This document shows positions 55,971-64,000 of a stretch of DNA of 64,000 bases, piece after piece. The DNA lies in contig JAIVFJ010000025.1 in NCBI GenBank assembly GCA_025765615.1, positions 186,001 through 250,000 of the forward strand. The letters run 5' to 3'. The position numbers were made by a program, and so were the translations under genes. Within the stretch, counting starts at the first letter, position 1. Every line of letters begins with the position of its first letter. The notes under the pieces are model-generated. The model saw nothing but the letters and a program-made list of their open reading frames with translations. It was not told the DNA's origin and ran no database searches. This stretch comes from Zopfochytrium polystomum (lineage: Eukaryota; Chytridiomycota; Chytridiomycetes; Chytridiales; Chytridiaceae).

Positions 55971-56268
55971 TGTCAGGAACAGGGCAGAACAGGACAAGGC
56001 AGACAAGGAACTGAGAGGAGTGATGATTGTATTGGAAACAATAATTCACTTGAGGGATGGGACAGGTCCCCCATCCCCCTTTTATACCTTTTGAGAGTCT
56101 TCCTTGTCAAGACTCAAAGAAAGTTCCAGAAAAAGCAATTAGTAATACAATGATACCAATGATACCAATGACAACAAGACAAGTCAGGAAAGCAAAGAAG
56201 GTTCCAGAAGGTTCCATGAAGGAATGTTCTAGAAGGTTCCAGAGGTTTCCAGAGGGTGATTCATAACA
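55971..56268 (-). repeat. Chromovirus 5' LTR with TATA box and predicted transcript start
   Basis: Sense TGTTATGAATCACCC to TTCCTGACA. TATAAAA at 56086-56080 lies 35 nt upstream of AAGTGAATTAT (56051-56041), a normal spacing for transcription start at the first A. Confidence 0.88.
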
Positions 56269-56273
56269 AGCTG

Positions 56274-56490
56274 GCTGGCTGCGAATAACAAGCAGACCTG
56301 CTGTGGAAGCCTCACAGGACTACCTTACACCCAGCGGAAGATGGGCGTGCAGCCTGGGTCAAACGCTGGGTGGACTCCTGGGATGGGATGGGATGGGATG
56401 AGAAGCCAGAGGTGGTGGTGGTGACAGGAGGCGGGGAGACACCCCTGACAAGATGGGCTTCTCAATTCAATTCTTTCCCCCCAGCGTCTC
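56274..56490. other. Short stretch between the chromovirus and LTR-A copy 6
   Basis: GC-rich, with four GGGAT units near 56380-56400. It ends with TTCTTTCCCCCCAG, which resembles a splice acceptor, then CGTCTC, where the LTR inserted. Confidence 0.45.
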
Positions 56491-56916
56491 TGTGAACAGT
56501 CTACTCTGAGTGAGTGAGTGGAAGGAGTGAATGAAGTGGAGATGTGTGTTTGTGGGTGGTCCTTCTCCCCAACTTGGAGAGAAAGAGAAAAACTCTCTGT
56601 TATGAATTATTGATCCATAATGATGATATGCACACTGTAATAGTTGCTAGGCAAGTGTGACCGGCACGGGGTAAAAAAAAACCTCTTCTATATCATCTGC
56701 TTGAGCAGAGGAGGAGGAAAACTGTTGACACTGGGTTTCTGTTCCACTGTTCCACTTAATACTTGGAGTATTTGTCATCAGCACAAGCCAGTGCCCAGGT
56801 CTGCATTGGCAGTGGCTTGCTCTCCCATGGGCTTTGTGAGAACAATAACTGACAGTTGCAATAGGTTCGGGTCCGTCTTGTGCCTCTTGCTGCTAACCAG
56901 TCAGTTCTGCCTAACA
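56491..56916 (-). mobile_element. LTR-A copy 6, solo LTR with TSD GTCTC
   Basis: 426 bp, TGTGAACAGTCTACTCTG to CCTAACA on the plus strand, with GTCTC at 56486-56490 and 56917-56921. The most complete copy in the window. Confidence 0.92.
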
Positions 56917-57054
56917 GTCTCGACTTTTCGTCGCCAGAAAATGCTCAGCGCAGCCAATGCAAAATATGCAAAGGACCAACAGAATAAAAACACAAACAGG
57001 TGGCACCCTAAAGCAAAGGGAAAGTCGAAGAAAGTGAAAGTCGTTGACTTGTGA
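56917..57054 (+). pseudogene. Possible host exon separated from its acceptor by LTR-A copy 6
   Basis: Removing the LTR and one GTCTC joins CCCCCCAG to CGTCTCGACTTTTCG and an open segment ending TGA at 57052-57054 (one frame reads ANAKYAKDQQNKNTNRWHPK and ends KKVKVVDL). The composition resembles a small basic protein's C-terminus, but the frame is uncertain and no family is recognised. Confidence 0.3.
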
Positions 57055-57704
57055 AGCACTCTGCGCTTCCACACTGCAATGCAAACCCAGCACCAGTGGT
57101 AATGTACATGTACTTATTACTACCTCATGCAGTGCTGCAGTGCACACTGCTGCTCACCATCCAGCCAGTCGTCGATTGGGCGGGCGATTCGCAACTGTTT
57201 GCGAGCGAGCAGAGCACTCTGCTGTGATTATTTTTTATTTTTTTTTCCCCGTTTTCTGGGAGACGGGCCGATTGGTTGAATTTTTTTTTTTGTTTTTCTT
57301 TTTTTTTTGTGTTTTTTTTTGGCGCTTTTACTTGCGCTGACGAGATGATTACACCATGCCTGGCACCTTCTTTTTCTTTTTCGTTTTGATTGTTCCTCTT
57401 TTTTTTGGCTGCCCAATGATCAACTAGAAAGGAAGGCTGTCTGTCTGTCTGTGTCCACGTACGTTATGGATGTCTGTCCATCAGCCCACCGGGTGTCTGT
57501 CTCAGTCCCTGTCTCCAGAGATCACTTGTTATTTTCTCTTTGTCTTCGCAGCTTCCTTCAACGACATGTGAAAGCTTGCTCATCTCGGCCAAACCAATGG
57601 TGAACAGCAAACAAAGAAACGAGCGATGAGAACTCGACGCGGTCGGAGTTCGGTCGGAGGCGAACAAACGGGGGAGGGGAGGAACGGCGGCTAACTTCAC
57701 GTAC
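57055..57704. other. Intergenic stretch with T-rich runs
   Basis: T-runs near 57228-57320 and (TGTC)n near 57436-57455. No gene recognised. Confidence 0.5.
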
Positions 57705-57809
57705 ATACGCTTCCAGCCTCCTCCTCCTCCTCGTGCTGTCGCGCACCACCTTGTTCACGACGACGCTTTCCTTGCTCCTGTCCTTAAACTCGTAGATATC
57801 CTCGGGGCA
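57705..57809 (-). CDS. Candidate 35-codon exon of an unidentified minus-strand gene
   Basis: On the minus strand an acceptor TTTGTACAG is followed by exactly 35 open codons (CPEDIYEFKDRSKE..., VVVNKVVRDST, a run of five Arg, LEAY) and a donor GTACGT at 57704-57699. The charged, non-repetitive composition differs from its T/GA-rich surroundings. Upstream and downstream exons were not found, and no family is recognised. Confidence 0.28.
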
Positions 57810-57866
57810 CTGTACAAAGAGAGATGCACAGAAGGAGCGAGAGAGTGTGTGTGTGAGTGAGTGAGT

Positions 57867-57902
<36 letters not shown>

Positions 57903-58915
57903 GAGAGATTGCGGAGAACGGAAACAAAAAAGGAGTAAAAGAAAAAAAAGGAGGAAAGATTGATTGCTCTACTTTCTCCCGATTGGGCAAAGTTGTGGCG
58001 ATGAAAATTTTACAGTCTGTCTCCGGCGGTCATCCATGTATTGATTGAATGGTGTTACAATATTTAGTTAGTTGGTTGCTCGCTTTGCACCTTCTTTCTC
58101 CGCGACTGGTCCCCAACACTGGCTTCGTTCTGCTTGGTGCGATTGGACCATCCATCCGTCATCAATGCATGAAGAAGAAACAAAAGGCCGATCGAATGAA
58201 AGGCCGTGCAGGGCGAATGTGAATGTGGGCGCAATGTCATTCATTGGGCGGTGCTTTTCTGAAACAAACAACAAAGTAAAAATGTAGTAATAACCAAATA
58301 ACAAAGACAAACAGAAAGAATAACAGGAAAACAGGAAAAACAGGAATCTGTCTCTCCCTTGGGCGCCCAAACAAACAAGCAAAAAAAAAAAAAAAAAAAG
58401 AAAAATAAGGATTTTGACGTAACCGTCTCCTTGTTCAAAAAGGGAAAAAAGCAAGAAATTGGGGGAAAAAAATAAAATTTTCCTTTTTCTCAGAGAGGGA
58501 GAGAGAGAGAGAGAGAGACTGTGTGTGTGTGTGTGTGCGTGTGTGAGCGAGAGATGAGGGAAAGAAGACAAACGTGAAATCGGGATATAAAAGGCGATTG
58601 CGAAAACGCGAGGAGGTTGTGCAATAGAAAAAATTTCTGTGAGGCAGCCGCCAGCCAGCAAGAACCAGGAAGAACGAGAACCTCTTCGAACGCACTCGCT
58701 CACTCACTCCACACTCGCTCACACTCCCGCAAGCCAGCTCGCCGCAGCCTCCGCCGCCGCCGCCCCACACCACCCTTTCCTTCCCCCTGCGCTCTCGCCC
58801 CGCCCATCCGCACTCCTGTTCTGATTCATACTAGACGCCCGTGTTCCAACCTCTTTTCCTTACTACACCCCTGCCACTGTTCCCTCTTGAAAAAAAACAC
58901 ACCACAACCGCCACT
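57810..58915. other. Intergenic/leader region of the PH-domain gene with simple repeats
   Basis: (GA)n near 57868-57899, an A-run near 58381-58399, (GA)n and (GT)n near 58498-58545, then a C-rich leader (58700-58915) with CCGCCGCCGCC. The C-rich leader and A-run just before the ATG look like the 5' UTR of the gene at 58916. Confidence 0.6.
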
Positions 58916-61795
58916 ATGACCTCCACCGAATCCCCTGTTCTGCCTGCAATTAAGGCCGGAGAACCCATTACCTCCGAAGATGTTGTGGCCGCCGTCGAGG
59001 TAAAGGCCGCCTTGGAAGAGGTAGCCATCGCCGCTGCTTCGGCTGAAGAGACACCTGCCGTCCCTGAAGCCGCAGAGCCCGCCGACGTTGCCGTTTCTGC
59101 CGATGTCACCACCGAAGCTGTCGCAGAAGAGGTCGCTGACGCCGTCACCGCATCCGCCAAGTTCGTGCCCATTTCCTCTGGATATTTGAAGCTTGGTGGA
59201 ATTCTCGGGATCCCCCTCAAGCGGTGGGCCGTACTGGGTGAAGAAGAGGACAAAATTGGTGAGTCGAGTGGTCGCGTTCTCTGTCTTTCCGTTGGTACTC
59301 GTCGCTGTGTCTGTTCAGCACCTCCAAACCTGTCAGCGGGGCAGCTGTTGTCACCGGTTGCCCAACTGTCCCTCCCGAACTGTCCCTCCCGACTGCGACT
59401 TGTCAGGGCGTCACAGGGGTTTGCCCTCCCACTCTTGCTCGGTGGCACAACTGTTCCGTCCCGTCCCCACCGTGATCCTAACAGTGCGTTCTAAATCACC
59501 AGACATCGACCGCCTCTTCGTCATTCACAAGAAAGAATACAAAAAGCGGAGCCAGCTACCTCCGCCAGGAATGCCGCCCTTCTGGCCGACCTTGCCACAT
59601 CTACCGTCTCCTTGAAAGGCCTTCTTGTTTTGTACAAGTCCGAGACGGCCACCCATGAGCCCCTCTCCATCATTAACCTTCGTGACGTCACCAGCATTGC
59701 GGACGCCGTCGGTGCGTCTTTCACCGTCGCCACCTCTCACGCCACGTGGCAGTTCACCGCATCGACGAAGGATACTGCCAGTCAGTGGGTTGCCACTATT
59801 CGTAAAGTCATCGAGGAAGTGAAGGCCCAGGAACCCGCCGGCGGTGAGGCCTACGAAGCTGCCATCGAAAAGTTTGCCACCGTTTTCAGCAAGCCAAAAG
59901 CCCCGGCCACATCAGCGACTGAGACGGTTCCTGCAGTGATTGCCGCAGGCAGCGAAGCGAAGGTGGACGCAACCGCTCAGGTTGAAGCCACCGAGGCCGA
60001 AGTCGTCGTCGAGGAGACCACAGCTACCGCTGTTGAGAAGGAACCAGTGCCGGCAGAAGCCCCCGTTGCCGAAGTTGCTACTCCAGCCGAGGCCCTCAAG
60101 GAAACCCCCAAGGAGTCGACCCCCGTTTCCCCTAAGAGCGAGGCGCGAAAGTCCTTCGGTTTCAAGTTTAACCTTTTCAAAAAGCCGTCAGCTGCCGCAC
60201 CGGCTCCTGCCGATGCCAAAGGTGCTGAGGAGACAGCGGCCGTCGTCGAAGAGAGCAAGGTTGTGGAAGAAACCAAGGTGGAAGAGACTGTCGTTGTGGA
60301 AGCTGAAGTTAAGAGCGAGGAGACCGCTGCGGCAACTGTTGTGACTGAGGCGGTAACAGCTGAGGAGACTTCCACGGCAGCCGTCGTCGAGGAGGTTGCC
60401 CCAGTCGCCGCCACAGAGGAAACTGTCGTTGCCGCCGCCGAAAAGGTCGAGGAGACCAAGGCTGAGGTTGCGGTTGCTACGGAAACATCTGCAGTTGTCG
60501 AAGCCAGCGTGGCCACTGTTGAAGAGACAAAAGTCGAGACCGTGGTAGCGCAAACCGAAGTCGAAGCGGCTGTCGCTGAAGAGACGAAAGTGGATGTGTC
60601 TGTGGAGGAGACCAAGGCGGAAGAAACAGCAGCCGTTATTACAGAAACCGCGGCGACTGAGGAACCCAAAGTTGACGATGCCGCAGCCCCTGCGGACATT
60701 GCGAAAACTGAGTCGAAATCTCCTGAGAAGAAGAAGCCTTTCGGTTTCAAATTCAACCTGTTCAAGAAGGGTTCTACCTCCCCAGTCTCAACTGCCTCCG
60801 AGGTGAAGACTGAGACAACCAAGGTGGAAGAGACTACCAAGGTAGAGGAGTCGGCCAAAGTAAAGGAGGCTGTTGCAGCAGTCGTGACGGAAGAATCTAC
60901 GGTGGAAGCCGTCGAGGCAGTTGCTGTCGAAACCAACGTGGAAGAAGTTGCCGAGGCGCAGGTCACAGAAGCTGTGACGTCGACGGAGACAGTTGTGGAA
61001 ACTGTAACAGAGACCGTTACTAAAGTTGAGGAGAGTGAAGAGGTCGTTGCTGTTACCTCCGAGACGACGGAGGAGGCGAAAGTTGAAGCCGCGGCCGCAG
61101 ACGCCAAAGTGGAGCGCCGAAAGACCTTCTCTTTCCCCAAGTTCACACTGTTCCGTAAAGCCTCCAAGGTCGAAGTTGGCCCCACTGAGGAATCCACCTC
61201 CCCAGTTGTCGAGCAAACTGTTTCAGAGGCCACTGTCCCTGTTCTTTCTGAAGAGCCCGCCGCTGAAGCTGCTGCCACCGAAGCTGCTGTTGAGACTGTC
61301 GCTATTGCGGCGGAGCCAGCCCAGGACGCGGAGGCACCAGCTCCTGCGCCAACGGAGGAAGCTTCTGCTGCATCCTTGGATGCCAGCCCCACCACGACCC
61401 CCGCTGCCGTTGAGGAGAAACCGAAGAAGAAGTTCAGCATTTTCCGTGGTTTCTCCATTAGCAAGCCCAAGTCTGCCCCTACTTCGCCCAAGGCTGCGGC
61501 AGCCACCGTTGCCGAGGCTTCTACCGCGGTGACGGAGGAGGCAGCAGTCGTGGTTGAGACTACCGCTGCCGAGACGGTGGAGACCGTCGAGACCACCACG
61601 TTGGAAGAGGTGAAAGAAGTTGTCGTCGAGGAAACTGCGAAAGCTGTTACGGAATCTACAACGGAGGTTGCCGCCGTTGCTGAAGTCGTGGAAGAAACGA
61701 AAGCGGAAGTAACTGTCGAAGGAGCGGTTGAAAGCACGGCCACCACAACCACTGCTACAGAGGCTGTTGTCGCAGAGACCGAGACCAAAGCCTGA
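58916..61795 (+). CDS. PH-domain protein with Ala/Glu/Val-rich tail and four basic-aromatic (MARCKS-like) motifs
   Basis: Proposed exons 58916-59258 and 59532-61795 (intron GTGAGT...CACAAG, 273 bp) give 868 residues. Residues 83-115 (SGYLKLGGILGIPLKRWAVL) and, after a short spacer, KGLLVLYKSET...ASQWVATIRKV read as a pleckstrin-homology domain, typically a phosphoinositide or protein binder. From about 220 to the end the chain is acidic and almost only Ala, Glu, Val, Thr and Lys, so probably disordered. Four islands interrupt it: RKSFGFKFNLFKKPS (~319), KKPFGFKFNLFKKGS (~513), RKTFSFPKFTLFRKAS (~642) and KKKFSIFRGFSISKPKS (~745). Their Lys/Phe/Ser make-up resembles MARCKS and AKAP12 effector segments, which bind acidic membranes and calmodulin. 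The acceptor is not certain: CACCAG at 59504 is stronger but breaks the frame. Membrane-linked function is inferred. Confidence 0.8.
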
Positions 61796-62972
61796 AAGGC
61801 ACGGCTCGCTGCGCCCTTGACTTTGCTATCACTCGTTTATCAAACCCTTTTCCCAGTCCGCTCTTATTCTGCCTTCGTTTTTTCACAATTGTCTCACGTG
61901 CTCTTGATGATTCTACCTACGTTTAGCGCTTCTGCAGCCGAGCCTTTTGTTTGTGCGCGCTGTCATCCGTGGACGGCTGACAGTTCGCGAGCTCGTTTCT
62001 CCTGCCTCCGCCGCCCAGCACTCGTTTTGTCGTCATTTCCGTCAGTTGTCAGATTTTTTACCGTTCTTTATCAATCTCAATGGCCGTATGCATCCCTCCG
62101 CTGTGTTTGTGGCTTGTTTTGAAGAGTGTTTACATGGAGCGGCTTTTGATTTCTCACGACGCGGATTCCCCTCCAGTCAGCGGTTTCCTTCCCCCTCGCC
62201 CCACTCGTCCCATTTCTGCTCTCGCATTTACCTATACTTCTTTGCCACCCCCCCGCTCGCTCTCCCGTCCCTTACTTCCCGCGCCCCAGTTGAGGCCTCA
62301 TGCCGCTTCTTTGCTTCTGCCTTCTTCCTTTGCTTCGTCTGGCTCCTATCCGTTGAACCCTTCTGGCCTTGACCGCCGTTGTTCGTTCTTTCTTTTAGTC
62401 TCTCTAGCGTTATGTCCCGATGGAGCTGAGCGGAAAAATGCTGGTTTCTGTCGTTCCTGTCGTGTTTCACTTTTTTTTTTTTTTTTTCTTTTTTTTTCTC
62501 TCTGATGGACAAAAGCCAGAAAGAACCGGTTAGTTGTTGCCAATCGGAACAGAGAAATGGCTGAATCCCTCCTGGTTTCTTCTCAACGCCTCCCTCGACA
62601 GAGAGAAGCAAAGAAAGTAGCGCCGATGGGTAGTTCCACAGAGCGGAAAGAGAAAAGTCGTGTGTGGTCCGTGTGGGGTCCTTGCTGCAAGCTGAAACTT
62701 GCTCCAACCTAATATTTTCCCCGCTTCTATTGACCTTGTCACCGAAAAAGGTAGTTCTGTAGTTGTTCTTTTCTCTCTTTCTTTCTTTGTTTCTTTCTTT
62801 GTTGTTTCTTTCTTTCTTCCTTTCTTTCTTTCGCTCACATCGCTCACCGCGGCGACGGCAACGACGCTCTCGCTCAGCAGTCTTACTCCAACCAACCACC
62901 CAACCCCACACACACCACCAAACCTCTCCACTACACCACTCCACCCAAAGCAGCTAGCCAGCCAGCATCATT
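61796..62972. other. 3' UTR / intergenic / leader between the PH and NOP16 genes
   Basis: Pyrimidine-rich. T-run at about 62470-62487, (CTTT)n near 62776-62831, then a CA-rich leader before the ATG at 62973. No gene recognised. Confidence 0.6.
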
Positions 62973-64000
62973 ATGGGCAAACGACCGATCGCCCGCCGCA
63001 GGAACAAGAACCCGACCCTGAAGGTCTCCCGCAAGCCAAAGGGCATCCGCCCGTCGGAAATCTCGTTCGGCGGCGCCCACCCGCTCATCAAGCAGTACTG
63101 GAACCCGCGCCTGACGCTGCGCCAAAACTACCAGCGCATGGGTCTCGTCGCATCCCTCGGCGGCGACACGGGCGGCTCAGAGACCCGGGCCGTCGAGCGC
63201 GAGCAAGGTAGCACCGGCGCCACCACCGCCGGCGCCGCACAGCAGCCAGACCCACCGGCCGACGTGTCCTTTATCGATTTTGAAAAGTTTGCGGAGATGC
63301 CCGACTCGTCTGTTGTCAAGCCAGGCGGCGGCGTCGTCGGCGGAAAGGCCGTTCTTGTGCGTCGGAGGGCGGGGACCGGCGAGGAGGGGGATCAGGCGGG
63401 TGCCGACGACGAGGACATGGTTGATTGGGACTCAGAAGACGACGACGACGAGCTGACCGGCGACGACCGTCGCGACGTCGACGGGTGGCTGCACGACGAG
63501 CACGTGCCCGTCCCCATCCTCCCCATCGCCCGCAAAATCCACAGCAAGTCACTCACCATCGTTCCCGCCGCCACCGTCGCGACCCTCTACGAGCCCGCGC
63601 GGAAGCCGAAACCATCGTCATCATCATCATCTGCATCAACGGCAGCGTCCACCACTCTCGCCTCCTCTTCTTCATCATCATCATCGTCATCATCAGCAGC
63701 GAACGCACCACCATCCTCGGCGGCCGACGCCGAAATCCCCATCGCCGTGTCGCTGAAAAAACGCGTCCCCACCCTCCCCATCAACGTCGCCGGGACCATG
63801 GAGGAGCAGGCCCGCACGGCTGCCGCGGCCGACCGCCAGCCCCACCCGATGTCGGAGAACCAGATGCGCGTGTTCCAGGACATGATTGCCAAGCACGGCA
63901 CAAACATTGCCGCCATCGCGAGGGACCGCAAGGTCAACAAGTACCAGTTTTCCGAAGGGCAGCTGAGAAAGAAGCTGCGGGCGGCGGGGTTGCTGAACAA
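62973..64000 (+). CDS. NOP16: Nop16 homologue (60S ribosome biogenesis), 3' end beyond the window
   Basis: Nop16 is a nucleolar factor in 66S pre-ribosomal particles needed for the large subunit. 342 codons are open to the window edge. The N-terminus MGKRPIARRRNKNPTLKVSR and the block QYWNPRLTLRQNYQRMGLVA are the usual Nop16 start (basic tail, then W-[DN]-x-x-x-T-L-x-Q-N-Y). The C-terminal part has the diagnostic DMIAKHGTNIAAIARDRKVN and the Y-Q-x-S-x-x-Q-L-[RK] pattern (YQFSEGQLRKKL). Between them lie a long acidic insert (DDEDMVDWDSEDDDDE) and Ser-rich runs, making it larger than the ~230-residue yeast protein. The stop codon is not visible. Confidence 0.92.
   Translation, partial: MGKRPIARRRNKNPTLKVSRKPKGIRPSEISFGGAHPLIKQYWNPRLTLRQNYQRMGLVASLGGDTGGSETRAVEREQGSTGATTAGAAQQPDPPADVSFIDFEKFAEMPDSSVVKPGGGVVGGKAVLVRRRAGTGEEGDQAGADDEDMVDWDSEDDDDELTGDDRRDVDGWLHDEHVPVPILPIARKIHSKSLTIVPAATVATLYEPARKPKPSSSSSSASTAASTTLASSSSSSSSSSSAANAPPSSAADAEIPIAVSLKKRVPTLPINVAGTMEEQARTAAAADRQPHPMSENQMRVFQDMIAKHGTNIAAIARDRKVNKYQFSEGQLRKKLRAAGLLN

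Larger units (their letters stand above)
51013..56268 (-). mobile_element. Ty3/gypsy chromovirus, complete, TSD AGCTG
   Basis: LTRs at 55971-56268 (5', 298 bp) and 51013-51365 (3', 353 bp) flank intact gag and pol frames on the minus strand. AGCTG is duplicated at 51008-51012 and 56269-56273. The 3' LTR is longer because of extra GGTTCCA/GAATGTTCTAGAA-type repeats, and the LTRs differ at several other positions. All enzyme domains and a C-terminal chromodomain are present, so the element may still be functional. Confidence 0.95.

Noticed and set aside
59977..61788. 603-codon open frame on the minus strand, opposite the PH-domain gene
   Set aside because: It is the mirror of the Ala/Glu/Val/Thr codon bias of the real gene. 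It consists of Ser/Thr/Ala/Val repeats with no domain, and the plus-strand protein has a PH domain and intron.

Overview
The window looks like nuclear DNA of a fungus. A Zn2Cys6 transcription factor with a fungal-specific middle domain, an ArAE/FUSC-type membrane protein, short GT-AG introns (about 52-275 bp), an F-box/LRR protein and a Nop16 homologue all point that way. Long homopolymer amino-acid runs, many microsatellites, a bacterial-type RlmN homologue and a heavy load of LTR and non-LTR retroelements would suit an early-diverging (chytrid-like) fungus. That lineage is an inference; no species is identified.

Layout. 1-3541 (-): 3'-truncated Zn2Cys6 regulator. 3.5-8.1 kb: gene-poor, with a solo LTR, an LTR fragment and a tRNA-headed SINE. 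8.07-10.16 kb (+): RlmN-like radical SAM methyltransferase with a C-terminal membrane anchor. 11.1-16.0 kb (+): ten-exon ArAE/FUSC-type membrane protein. 18.0-19.6 kb (+): S-adenosylhomocysteine hydrolase. 21.6-25.2 kb (-): F-box/LRR protein with a long disordered tail. 25.4-57.0 kb: a retroelement block. 58.9-61.8 kb (+): PH-domain protein with an Ala/Glu/Val-rich tail carrying four basic-aromatic motifs. 62.97-64.0 kb (+): Nop16 homologue, running off the window.

Retroelement block. It holds a copia-end/LTR fragment (25.4-25.8 kb), the 5' part of a LINE (26-28.9 kb), a decayed copia copy ('copia-2', LTR at 29.4 kb, gag at 33.4 kb) split by a solo LTR that is itself split by a 5'-truncated LINE (30.7-33.3 kb, 16-bp target duplication), a full-length copia element ('copia-1', 36469-43480, TSD GGAAG), a decayed ORF set (43.7-45.3 kb), another copia remnant (48.8-50.1 kb), an intact Ty3/gypsy chromovirus (51013-56268, TSD AGCTG) and two more solo LTRs. 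'LTR-A' below means the recurring ~410-435 bp LTR at 5.8, 6.7, 25.4, 30.3, 50.1 and 56.5 kb.

Most notable signals: (i) in two diverged copia copies the segment just after the 5' LTR is perfectly complementary to a 14-nt segment inside the same LTR, with compensatory changes between copies; (ii) the chromovirus has an exact 11-nt complementarity between its predicted RNA 5' end and its primer-binding site, the Tf1-type self-priming layout; (iii) the SINE shares its 3' tail and terminal hairpin with the resident LINE; (iv) the PH protein resembles MARCKS/AKAP12 in composition; (v) the RlmN homologue keeps all five key cysteines but ends in a membrane anchor. RlmN (a SAM user) and S-adenosylhomocysteine hydrolase (which clears the methylation by-product) both belong to methyl metabolism, but nothing in the sequence shows they are co-regulated.
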